Below are positions 14,288 to 22,139 of a DNA stretch of 32,280 nucleotides, piece by piece. The stretch comes from Acidobacteriota bacterium (GTDB taxonomy: Bacteria; Acidobacteriota; Terriglobia; Bryobacterales; Bryobacteraceae), in contig JANXRE010000168.1 of the NCBI GenBank assembly GCA_025353165.1, forward strand, positions 1 to 32,280, read 5' to 3'. How positions within the stretch are numbered: position 1 is the stretch's first letter; each line of letters begins with the position of its first letter. Both the position numbers and the translations under genes were made by a program. The notes beneath the pieces are model-generated. The model made no database searches. It was not told the DNA's origin and was given only the letters and a program-made list of their open reading frames with translations.

Positions 14288-15709
14288 ATGAAAGTCGGTT
14301 TCGTCAGTCTGGGTTGTCCGAAGAATCTCGTCGATACGGAGGTCATGATGGGCCAGCTTACGGCCCAGGGTCATGAACTGACTCCGCATCCCGGCGAGGC
14401 CGACGTGATTGTCGTCAACACGTGCAGTTTCATCGACCTCGCGAAACAGGAGTCGGTGGACACCATTCTGGAGATGGCGGAGTACAAAAGGACCGGGCGA
14501 GCGAAAAAGCTCATCGTCGCCGGCTGCCTGGTGGAGCGCTATCGCGCCGACATCCGCAAGAACATTCCGGACGTCGACGAAGTGGTGGGGACGAACGAGC
14601 TCGAGCGGATCGTGGCCGCCTGCACGGGCGAGGAGCCGGCTGCGTCGAATCCTTTCGAAGCGTACCTCTACCACGACCTCACGCCGCGCGTGCTGGCGAC
14701 GCCGCGCCATTATGCGTACATCAAAATCGCGGAAGGCTGCGACCATCCGTGCTCGTTCTGCGTGATCCCGCAATTTCGGGGCGCGTTCCGCAGCCGGCGT
14801 TTTGAATCGGTGATCAGCGAGGCGACGCGGCTGTTCTCGCAGGGTGTGCGCGAGATCAACCTGATCGGGCAGGACACCACCTGTTACGGCGAGGACATCG
14901 GCATCAAGGACGGCCTCTCGTTGCTGCTGTCGCGGCTGGCGCAGATTCCGGCGGCGCACGAAAAATGGGTCCGCTTTCTGTACTGCTATCCGAACAAGGT
15001 AACGCAGAAGCTGCTGGATACGATCGCGGAGCACCGGGCGCTGGTGAAATACATCGACATGCCGCTGCAGCACGCAAGCGGCGCCGTATTGAAACGGATG
15101 CGGCGCGGGTCGAACGGCGATTTCTTCCTCAAGCTGATCGAGCGGATCCGGCGAACGATACCGGGCGTGGCCATCCGCACCAGCATGATCGCGGGATTCC
15201 CGGGCGAGACCGATCGCGATTTTGAAGAGCTGTGCGAATTCACGAAAGCGGCGCAGTTCGACCGGTTGGGCGTGTTTTCGTATTCCGACGAGGAGACCAG
15301 CGGGAGCTACGCGCTCGACGGCAAGGTGGACAAGCGCACCATCTACAATCGCAAGCGGCGGCTGATGGCGATTCAGCGGGGCATCTCTCTGAAGAGCAAT
15401 CGCGCGCTGATCGGGCGGGAGCTTCCGGTGCTCGTCGAAGGACCGTCGCAGGAAACCGACCTGCTGTGGCAAGCGCGGCTCTCCACTCAAGCGCCCGAGA
15501 TCGACGGCGTCACGTACATCAACGATTTCGGCGAAAGCCCGCCGAAGCAGGGCGAGATTCGCATGCTGCGGGTGTCCGAAGCGCACGATTACGATTTGGT
15601 GGGCGAACTTACGAGCGCGCCGGTTGCAGCCGCTCCGCAGGTTCCCGCGCAACCGCTCTTCCGGATCCTGGCGGCCGGACGCGCCCAGACAGCGCCGCTC
15701 AGCCGATAG
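14288..15709 (+). CDS. rimO: Ribosomal protein S12 methylthiotransferase RimO
   Basis: RimO is a radical-SAM enzyme that adds a methylthio group to a conserved aspartate of ribosomal protein S12. The 473-residue product has the N-terminal MTTase domain with cluster cysteines Cys10 (LGCPKN), Cys46 (NTCSFI) and Cys80 (AGCLVERY). The radical-SAM motif is Cys151-x3-Cys155-x2-Cys158 (CDHPCSFC), followed by IPQFRGAFRSR, EINLIGQDTTCYG, and the YCYP and MPLQHAS motifs. A C-terminal TRAM domain (about 395-455) includes LPVLVEGPSQETDLLWQARL. The LGCPKNLVDTEVM start is diagnostic of RimO rather than MiaB. An unusually long, Ala/Pro-rich tail follows the TRAM domain. It heads the rimO-yacG-pgpA run. Confidence 0.96.
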   Translation: MKVGFVSLGCPKNLVDTEVMMGQLTAQGHELTPHPGEADVIVVNTCSFIDLAKQESVDTILEMAEYKRTGRAKKLIVAGCLVERYRADIRKNIPDVDEVVGTNELERIVAACTGEEPAASNPFEAYLYHDLTPRVLATPRHYAYIKIAEGCDHPCSFCVIPQFRGAFRSRRFESVISEATRLFSQGVREINLIGQDTTCYGEDIGIKDGLSLLLSRLAQIPAAHEKWVRFLYCYPNKVTQKLLDTIAEHRALVKYIDMPLQHASGAVLKRMRRGSNGDFFLKLIERIRRTIPGVAIRTSMIAGFPGETDRDFEELCEFTKAAQFDRLGVFSYSDEETSGSYALDGKVDKRTIYNRKRRLMAIQRGISLKSNRALIGRELPVLVEGPSQETDLLWQARLSTQAPEIDGVTYINDFGESPPKQGEIRMLRVSEAHDYDLVGELTSAPVAAAPQVPAQPLFRILAAGRAQTAPLSR

Positions 15710-15721
15710 CAAAATGAAACT

Positions 15722-15874
15722 GTGAAGTGTCCGAATTGCAAGAAACCGGTGTCGCTAGACGACCCGTATGCTCCGTTTTGCAGCGAGCGCTGCAAGCTGA
15801 TCGATCTGGGGAATTGGGCGTCGGGGAAGTATGTGATCTCGACACCCGTTCGGAATCCGGATGATGAGCAATAA
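15722..15874 (+). CDS. yacG: Small zinc-binding protein YacG (DNA gyrase inhibitor family)
   Basis: This short gene of 50 residues starts at GTG 15722, 12 bases after rimO. It encodes KCPNCKKPV, then [20 protein letters not shown], so four cysteines in the pattern C-x2-C-x13-C-x3-C bind one zinc. FCSERCKxIDLGxW is the YacG signature. In E. coli YacG binds GyrB and blocks gyrase from DNA; the E. coli protein is about 65 residues, so this one has a shorter tail. Its last 14 bases overlap the first codons of pgpA, which fits co-translation. Confidence 0.9.
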   Translation: MKCPNCKKPVSLDDPYAPFCSERCKLIDLGNWASGKYVISTPVRNPDDEQ

Positions 15875-16331
15875 AGCAGCAGAAGTCATAGGCACCTGGT
15901 TCGGCTGTGGCTATGCGCCCAAAGCGCCCGGCACCGCGGGCTCGCTGGGTGCGCTCGTGCCGGCCATCCTGCTGTGGAAATACGCGGGCTTCCCTGCCTG
16001 GAGTTTTGCCGTGCTGGCGGCAGCCGCCTTTGCGCCCGCTGTTTGGGCCGCGGGAGTGATCGCACGAGAGAAGGGGCTGGACGATCCGCAGATCGTGGTG
16101 GTGGACGAGGTGGTCGGGTTGTGGCTCACCGTCGCGGGCGCGACGACGCTGAATTGGAAAAGCTGGGCGGCGGCGTTCGTGCTGTTCCGGCTATTCGACA
16201 TTTGGAAGCCGTGGCCCGTGAACCGGCTCGAGCGATTGCATGGCGGCCTCGGAATTGTCGCCGATGACGCGATGGCGGGGATTTACGGCGCGCTTGTCTT
16301 ATTCGCGGCAGGGTGTTTCAATCTTTATTAG
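15861..16331 (+). CDS. pgpA: Phosphatidylglycerophosphatase A
   Basis: PgpA removes phosphate from phosphatidylglycerol phosphate to give phosphatidylglycerol at the inner membrane. The 156-residue product has the family motifs: [20 protein letters not shown] at the start, then [21 protein letters not shown] and [14 protein letters not shown] with acidic catalytic residues. Hydrophobic spans lie at about 28-45, 49-70, 92-106 and 139-153. Two adjacent ATGs (15861 and 15864) are possible starts. It overlaps yacG and is 11 bases from the next gene, suggesting one transcript. Confidence 0.93.
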   Translation: MMSNKAAEVIGTWFGCGYAPKAPGTAGSLGALVPAILLWKYAGFPAWSFAVLAAAAFAPAVWAAGVIAREKGLDDPQIVVVDEVVGLWLTVAGATTLNWKSWAAAFVLFRLFDIWKPWPVNRLERLHGGLGIVADDAMAGIYGALVLFAAGCFNLY

Positions 16332-16342
16332 CAACCCTCCAC

Positions 16343-17374
16343 ATGGCAACGCGCAAAGAAACCGCACCCCGGCCCGTGATTACGGGAATCGTGCCATCGG
16401 CGGCAATCCCTGGCGGTGAACTTCAGATCCACGGAAAAGGACTTACCCGCGAGCACCGTCCCCGGGTCTCCATCGGAGACGTGGACGCGCAGATCGTCAT
16501 CGGTTCGGAATCTTTGGTGGTCGCGCGCGTGCCGGAAGGCGCTTCGGCCGGCGACGTCGTGGTGACTCCGAACGGCGATGCGCCTTCGAATTCGTTTTCG
16601 TGCGACATCGGAGTGCAAATCGCCGACAGCGTTCACCCCGTGGCCGGCCCGGCGGTGGATCGCGCGGGGAATATTTTTACGACGTTCAGCGGCGCGCGCG
16701 GCCAGAAGACGCCGGTGTCGGTGTACAAGATCGACCTGCACTACACGCCGAAGCCTTTCGCCAGCGACATCATGAACGCGACCGGGCTGGCGTTCGACTC
16801 GGACGGCATGCTGTACGTCTCGAGCCGCAACGACGGCATCGTGTATCAAGTGACGCCGTCGGGCGCGATGTCGGTGTACGTCGAAGGGATGGGAGTCGCC
16901 ACCGGCTTGGCGTTCGACCGCGACGAGAACCTATATGTGGGCGATCGCAGCGGGACGATTTTCAAAATCAGCCGGTCGCGGCAGATCTACGTGTTCACCA
17001 CCATCGAGCCGTCGATTGCCGCCTATCACCTGGCATTTGGCCCGGACCATCACCTGTACGTGAGCGGTCCCACCACATCGAGCTACGACAACGTCTACCG
17101 CTGCGCTCCGACCGGCGAAGTGGAGGTGTTCTACCGCGGGTTTGGACGGCCGCAGGGCATTGCATTCGATGCGGACGGCAGATTATATGTAGCCGCGTCA
17201 CTGGCCGGACGCCGCGGAATTATCCGCGTCGATGCGGAGCGCAACGCGGAGATGTTCCTCTCCGGGCCCGGAATCGTGGGCCTGGCATTCACGCCCGGGC
17301 GGGCGGCCGTTCTGTCCACCCACGCCGCGCTGTACCGCGTAGACGTGGACATCGCGGGATACTCGGCTTTCTGA
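16343..17374 (+). CDS. IPT/TIG domain plus NHL/SMP-30-like beta-propeller protein
   Basis: The 343-residue protein starts at ATG 16343 (MATRKETAPRPVITGIVPSAA). An in-frame GTG/ATG further upstream would overlap pgpA and adds nothing conserved. Residues 12-90 form an IPT/TIG immunoglobulin-like domain (PGGELQIHGKGL, with VARVPEGASAGDVVVTPNG). Residues from about 100 to 340 repeat the blade unit GLAFDxDxxLYV, for example GLAFDSDGMLYVSSRN, GLAFDRDENLYVGDRSG and GIAFDADGRLYVAAS, with at least five blades. No signal peptide is seen, so it would stay in the cytoplasm, which is unusual for such a domain mix. Its role is unknown; by position it travels with rimO, yacG, pgpA and cinA. Confidence 0.78.
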   Translation: MATRKETAPRPVITGIVPSAAIPGGELQIHGKGLTREHRPRVSIGDVDAQIVIGSESLVVARVPEGASAGDVVVTPNGDAPSNSFSCDIGVQIADSVHPVAGPAVDRAGNIFTTFSGARGQKTPVSVYKIDLHYTPKPFASDIMNATGLAFDSDGMLYVSSRNDGIVYQVTPSGAMSVYVEGMGVATGLAFDRDENLYVGDRSGTIFKISRSRQIYVFTTIEPSIAAYHLAFGPDHHLYVSGPTTSSYDNVYRCAPTGEVEVFYRGFGRPQGIAFDADGRLYVAASLAGRRGIIRVDAERNAEMFLSGPGIVGLAFTPGRAAVLSTHAALYRVDVDIAGYSAF

Positions 17375-17380
17375 GCGGAC

Positions 17381-18637
17381 ATGAACGCCGTGGACGCTTT
17401 CCCCAACGCTGAAATCATCGCTGTGGGCAGCGAGATGCTCACGCCTTCCAAGGTGGACACCAACTCGCTCTGGCTGACGGAGAGCCTGAATGCGCTGGGC
17501 GTGGAAGTGGTGCGCAAAACAATTGTCGGCGACGACCGCGAGCGGCTGGTGGAGACCATTCGCGCGGCCTTCGGGCCGGGCAAAATCATTCTGCTCACCG
17601 GTGGGCTCGGACCCACCGAGGACGATGTGACGCGCGATGCCGCAGCCGCCGCCCTTGGACGGACGCTGGTATTCAGCGACGATATCCTCACTTGGCTACG
17701 CGAGCGGTTTGCGCGATTCGGCCGCGAGATGGCCGTGATCAACGAGCGGCAGGCATACGTCATCGAAGGCGCCGAGATCCTCATGAATGAGCGCGGGACC
17801 GCGCCGGGGCAGTGGATCGACCACGAGCAGATGCATATCGCGCTGCTTCCCGGCCCGCCCAACGAATTAAAGCCGATGTTCGCGCGCGACATCGTTCCGC
17901 GTCTCGAGGCGCGACTGCGGAAGACATTCATCCGCGCGCTCTTCTACCGGGTTGCGGGAATGGGCGAATCGGACCTCGATCAACTCATCGCGCCGGTCTA
18001 CACGAAATATACGAACCCGGTGACGACGATACTGGCCAGCGCCGGCGACATCCAGATTCATTTGCGCGCGCGGTGCGACTCTCCTGAGGAGGCGGACGCG
18101 TTGCTGCACGAGGTCGGGCGGAAGATAGAAGCGCTGCTGGGAGACCGCATTTACTCGCGCGACGGCAGTCCGCTGGAGGTGATCGTGGGGCGCATGCTGC
18201 GCGATCGCCAGGCGACCGTCGCGGTGGCGGAAAGCTGCACCGGCGGGATGCTGGGGCAGCGGATCACGTCGGTGCCCGGAAGCTCCGATTACTTCGCGGG
18301 CGGATTCCTCGCGTATACCTACGCGATGAAGACCGCGCTGCTCGGAGTGGATCCGGAGATGCTGGCAAAACACACCGCCGTCAGCGATCCGGTGGCCCGC
18401 GCGATGGCCGACGGCGCTCGCGAACGAACCGGCGCGACCTATGCGATTTCCGTAACGGGGGTAGCCGGGCCGGACGGCGGGACGGAAGAGACCCCCGTGG
18501 GAACGACCTTCATCGGGCTGGCCGGACCGAACGGAACCGATGCGCGGCGTTTTCGTTTAGTGGGAGACCGCGCGCGGAACCGCACGTTCGCCGTGCAGAC
18601 GGCGCTGGACCTACTGCGCCGCCGAATGATTTTCTGA
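17381..18637 (+). CDS. cinA: CinA family protein (NMN deamidase / ADP-ribose pyrophosphatase type)
   Basis: The 418-residue product has both CinA modules. Residues 5-175 are the MoCF/COG1058 domain (AEIIAVGSEML, TDTNS-type VDTNSLWLTE, LTGGLGPTEDDVTRD). Residues 255-418 are the C-terminal amidase domain (VAVAESCTGGMLGQRITSVPG, FAGGFLAYTYAMKTALLGV, VTGVAGPDGGTEETPVGTTFIGLAG), containing the conserved Ser-Cys-Thr-Gly-Gly. Proteins of this kind hydrolyse NMN to nicotinate mononucleotide in pyridine-nucleotide recycling and can cleave ADP-ribose; CinA was first named for competence in Streptococcus. The start ATG is 6 bases after the preceding stop. It appears to end the rimO-containing run. Confidence 0.92.
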   Translation: MNAVDAFPNAEIIAVGSEMLTPSKVDTNSLWLTESLNALGVEVVRKTIVGDDRERLVETIRAAFGPGKIILLTGGLGPTEDDVTRDAAAAALGRTLVFSDDILTWLRERFARFGREMAVINERQAYVIEGAEILMNERGTAPGQWIDHEQMHIALLPGPPNELKPMFARDIVPRLEARLRKTFIRALFYRVAGMGESDLDQLIAPVYTKYTNPVTTILASAGDIQIHLRARCDSPEEADALLHEVGRKIEALLGDRIYSRDGSPLEVIVGRMLRDRQATVAVAESCTGGMLGQRITSVPGSSDYFAGGFLAYTYAMKTALLGVDPEMLAKHTAVSDPVARAMADGARERTGATYAISVTGVAGPDGGTEETPVGTTFIGLAGPNGTDARRFRLVGDRARNRTFAVQTALDLLRRRMIF

Positions 18638-18666
18638 CCTCACCCGCTCGCCCACCCTCCGGGCCC

Positions 18667-18694
18667 TATACTAGAAATTATCAGTAAAGGGGAG
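18667..18694 (+). promoter_or_regulatory. -10-like TATACT and strong ribosome site before the TonB receptor gene
   Basis: TATACT (18667-18672) sits 30 bases before the ATG, and a purine-rich AAAGGGGAG ending at 18694 lies 7 bases from it. A -35 box at normal spacing is not evident, so the sigma factor is uncertain. The gap to cinA (64 bases) would let this gene have its own promoter. Confidence 0.35.
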
Positions 18695-18701
18695 TACTCA
18701 G

Positions 18702-21700
18702 ATGCGGAAAACGATCACAGGACTTTCGGCGCTTGCGGCCGTAGTGTGGATGGTGCTGGCGCCATCGATCTACGCTCAGGCGGTTTCCGGGGGAATCTTC
18801 GGGACAGTGTTTGACGCCAGCGGCGCCAGCGTCCCAAACGCCAAGGTCACCATTAGCGACGTTCAGCGCGGAGCCGCGTACAGCGTCACCACGAACGGCG
18901 AAGGCAACTATTCGCAGACGCACTTGCTCGCGGGTCAGTATCAGGTGCGCGTGGAATCGGCCGGCTTTGCCGCGTTCGTGGCCACAGCCGGAGTGCAGGT
19001 GGACGCAACCACGCGCGTCGACGCGACGCTCAGGCCCGCCAGCGAGCAGACCACCGTCAGCGTGGTCAGCGACTCGCCCCTGCTGGTCTCGGATCGCGCC
19101 GAGATTGCGACGACGCTCAGTGGCCGGGAGGTCCAGGAGCTTCCGGTATTCGACCGCAACCTGACCAACCTGCTGCTGGTTGTACCTGGCACCCAGTTGA
19201 ACTCCTGGCAGCACGCCACCAGCGAAAACCCGCAGGGTGGAATCCAGGCCAACGTCAACGGGCAGTTCTTCACGGCGAACGGGTTCCTGCTGGACGGCAC
19301 CGAGAACCAGAGCGCCATCCTCGGCATAGCCGTCATCAACCCGAACCTCGATTCGCTCCAGGACTTCAAGGTCAGCACCAGTAACTACGACGCGGAGTTC
19401 GGCTCGGCGTCGGGCGCGCTGATACAGGCGACGACGCGGTCCGGCAGCAACCAGATTCACGGATCGCTCTTCGAATACCTGCGCAACAACATCTTCAACG
19501 CCACCGACCGGTTCACGCATGCGGACCCGCCGCTGCGATGGAATCAGTTTGGAGGATCCGTCGGAGCGCCCATCATCAAGGACCGGCTGTTCGCGTTCTT
19601 CGATTACCAGGGCGCGCGCCGGCGCACGGGCGGATCGCTGATCGCCACCGTGCCCACTACGGCGGAGCGCAGCGGCGACCTTACCGCGCTGCTCGGCAAT
19701 TACATCTGCAATGACCCGAGCAATCCTGTGTCGGCCACTCCGTGCGCGAATCCTGTCAACGTGAAGACCACCGAGGGACTCACGGTTCCCGCGCGCGCGG
19801 GCATGGTTTTCGATCCGACCACCGGAGATCCGGGCTCCGGCGCGGGACGGCTTGCGTTCTCGAAGAACGGCCAGGTAAACATGGTCCCCGTCGCCGCCCC
19901 AATGGCAAAACTGCTTGGGTTCCTGCCCGCACCGAATCTCGGTACCGGCATTTACAACAACTACTCCGCGGAATTCAGCGAGGCCTTTGACAGCGATCAG
20001 TACGACGGCCGCATCGATTACAATCCCACGTCCAAGACGCACATGTTCGGGCGCTACACGCTGGCCGATTTCAACAAGGTCTCTCCGGGCGCGTTTGGCG
20101 CCGAGGCGGGCGGCCCTTCGGCATTCGGCTTCGCGGGCTTTTCCGATACCCGCAACCAGAGCCTCGCTGTCGGGTTCGATCACGCGGTCAGCCCGACGCT
20201 GATCACCGATGCGCGATTCGGTTTCTACCGCTATCGCGTGCGTGTCCAGCCGAACGGCGTGGGGACGACGCCGGCCACGGACGCTGGACTGCCCGGCCTC
20301 AACACCGGGTCGCCGGAAACCAGCGGCATGCCCGCCTTCTACATCAACGGAAACGGGGGATTTAATTTCGGCTACGCGCTCGGCGTCAATGGCTGCAATT
20401 GCCCGTTGAAGGAGACCGAAAACCACTTCCAGTGGGTCAACAACTGGACCAAGCAGTGGGGCAATCACGCGTTCAAGTTCGGCGTGGATGCGCGGCGCGC
20501 GCAGCAGCAACGCATTCCCAGCGACTCGCACCGGCCCGGCGAAATCTCGTTCAACGACTCCTCCACCGGCAGTCCGGAAATCGACAACTTCGCGGCGGGA
20601 AACGTCAGCAGCGGAGCCGCCATGGCTTCTTATCTGCTCGGCCAGCCGTCCTTTTTTGCCCGCTACTTTACGGGGTCTAATTACTACCCCGGCCTGCGTC
20701 AGACGCGCCTGTTCCTGTTCGTACAGGACTCGTGGCGCATCAATTCGAAGCTCACGCTGAACTACGGACTCCGTTGGGAAGACTATTTGCCTCAGACCGC
20801 GGCGAAGCCGGGCGGCGCGGGAAGCTTCGATCCCGCAACGGGCGAGGTTCTTGCCGCTGGAATTGGCGGAGTGCCGCTCAACATGGGAGTGCAGGCCTAT
20901 AATCTCGGATTCGCGCCGCGACTAGGAATTGCCTATCAATTTAACCCCAAGACCGTGATTCGCACGGGTTACGGCCGCAGTTTCAATCCGAGCGGGCTCG
21001 GCGCAGTGTTCGGGCAGGGCGCCGACTATAATCCGCCGATCGTGAATCCGCAGGCCGTTCCGCAGCCCAACCCGTATGTGGCCGCGTTCAATCTCCTGAA
21101 TGGCCCGCCGGTTCCGTCGAATCCGCCAGTCGGCGCCAACGGCCGCTACCTCTTGCCGGAGGGTATCGGCGTCAACTACTTTACCGATCCGGCGAATTCG
21201 TACCGCATTCCACTGGCGGATTTCTGGAACTTCGCCGTTCAACGGGAGTTGGGAAACGATTTCGTCGCTGAAGTCGCATACGTCGGCAACGTGGGCCGTC
21301 ACCTGTTCCTGTTTCTAAACCGCAACCAGGCGGTACCCGGTCCGGGCAATTACGATCCGCGTCGACCTTTGTTCCAGAAGTTCGGTGTAAATCAGGGCAT
21401 CGGCCAGGTCTGCAATTGCGACAACTCCAGCTACAACGCCCTCCAAACAAAATTGCAGAAGCGTTTCTCGCATGGACTCGACTTCCTGCTGACGTACACG
21501 TATGGGAAGGCGATGGGGAACTCCGAAGGCGCCGGCAACTACTCGGATAACTACAATGTCCGCGACAGCCACGGTCCCATGTCGTGGGACCGCAAGCACC
21601 AGCTCACGTTGACCCACAATTGGGATCTGCCGTTCGGCCACGGCCGGCGCTGGGATTACAACAAGAACAGGATTGCCGAGGCCGTCGCGGGTGGATGGCG

Positions 21701-22133
21701 GTTCAGCGGCGTCACCACTTACGGCTCGGGGCTTCCGTACACGGCTACCGTGTCGAACGCTCCGCTGCTGAACGCCGATTTCAGCTATGTTCGAGCCGAT
21801 ATCGTCGGCAATCCGTCGGTGAGCAATCCCTCCGCCGACCTCTGGTACAACCCAGCGGCATTCACCGCGCCACAACAGCCTTACCGCAACGGCAACACCT
21901 CGCGCGATAACTACCGCGGTCCCGCGACGATGGTGTCCAATCTGTCGCTCGCTAAAAGCTTCATCCCGATGGAAGGCAAGCACCTGGAATTCCGCTGGGA
22001 GGTTTTCAACGCCTTCAACCACGTCAATCTCGGGCTGCCGAATTCGACCGTGGACGTAGGCGGCGCCGGCCAGATCACGTACACTCAGACCGCCATGCGG
22101 CAGATGCAGCTCGGACTTCACTTCTCGTTCTGA
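18702..22133 (+). CDS. TonB-dependent receptor with N-terminal carboxypeptidase-regulatory domain (Oar-like)
   Basis: The 1143-residue product is an outer-membrane protein. A signal peptide (about 1-26, ending in IYAQA) is followed by a carboxypeptidase-regulatory-like beta domain (GGIFGTVFDASGASVPNAKV to about residue 110), then a plug (LSGREVQELPVFDRNLTNLL, with GGIQANVNGQFFTANGFLLDG). A long barrel region follows, with alternating aromatic strands and the C-terminal aromatic LGLHFSF. This is the Oar-type layout that is numerous in Acidobacteriota and is thought to import or surface-display large substrates. The substrate is unknown. A secreted PIG-L deacetylase starts 6 bases after the stop, so both are on one transcript; this resembles polysaccharide/amino-sugar utilisation pairs. 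No TonB box could be assigned with confidence. Confidence 0.9.
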   Translation: MRKTITGLSALAAVVWMVLAPSIYAQAVSGGIFGTVFDASGASVPNAKVTISDVQRGAAYSVTTNGEGNYSQTHLLAGQYQVRVESAGFAAFVATAGVQVDATTRVDATLRPASEQTTVSVVSDSPLLVSDRAEIATTLSGREVQELPVFDRNLTNLLLVVPGTQLNSWQHATSENPQGGIQANVNGQFFTANGFLLDGTENQSAILGIAVINPNLDSLQDFKVSTSNYDAEFGSASGALIQATTRSGSNQIHGSLFEYLRNNIFNATDRFTHADPPLRWNQFGGSVGAPIIKDRLFAFFDYQGARRRTGGSLIATVPTTAERSGDLTALLGNYICNDPSNPVSATPCANPVNVKTTEGLTVPARAGMVFDPTTGDPGSGAGRLAFSKNGQVNMVPVAAPMAKLLGFLPAPNLGTGIYNNYSAEFSEAFDSDQYDGRIDYNPTSKTHMFGRYTLADFNKVSPGAFGAEAGGPSAFGFAGFSDTRNQSLAVGFDHAVSPTLITDARFGFYRYRVRVQPNGVGTTPATDAGLPGLNTGSPETSGMPAFYINGNGGFNFGYALGVNGCNCPLKETENHFQWVNNWTKQWGNHAFKFGVDARRAQQQRIPSDSHRPGEISFNDSSTGSPEIDNFAAGNVSSGAAMASYLLGQPSFFARYFTGSNYYPGLRQTRLFLFVQDSWRINSKLTLNYGLRWEDYLPQTAAKPGGAGSFDPATGEVLAAGIGGVPLNMGVQAYNLGFAPRLGIAYQFNPKTVIRTGYGRSFNPSGLGAVFGQGADYNPPIVNPQAVPQPNPYVAAFNLLNGPPVPSNPPVGANGRYLLPEGIGVNYFTDPANSYRIPLADFWNFAVQRELGNDFVAEVAYVGNVGRHLFLFLNRNQAVPGPGNYDPRRPLFQKFGVNQGIGQVCNCDNSSYNALQTKLQKRFSHGLDFLLTYTYGKAMGNSEGAGNYSDNYNVRDSHGPMSWDRKHQLTLTHNWDLPFGHGRRWDYNKNRIAEAVAGGWRFSGVTTYGSGLPYTATVSNAPLLNADFSYVRADIVGNPSVSNPSADLWYNPAAFTAPQQPYRNGNTSRDNYRGPATMVSNLSLAKSFIPMEGKHLEFRWEVFNAFNHVNLGLPNSTVDVGGAGQITYTQTAMRQMQLGLHFSF

Positions 22134-22139
22134 CGATCC

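Noticed and set aside
13775-15712. 645-residue antisense frame
   Set aside because: Antisense to the well-supported anti-sigma and rimO genes; no recognisable domains.
18681-20531. 616-residue antisense frame
   Set aside because: Antisense to the TonB receptor, which has clear motifs; the shadow is Arg/Val/Gly-rich.
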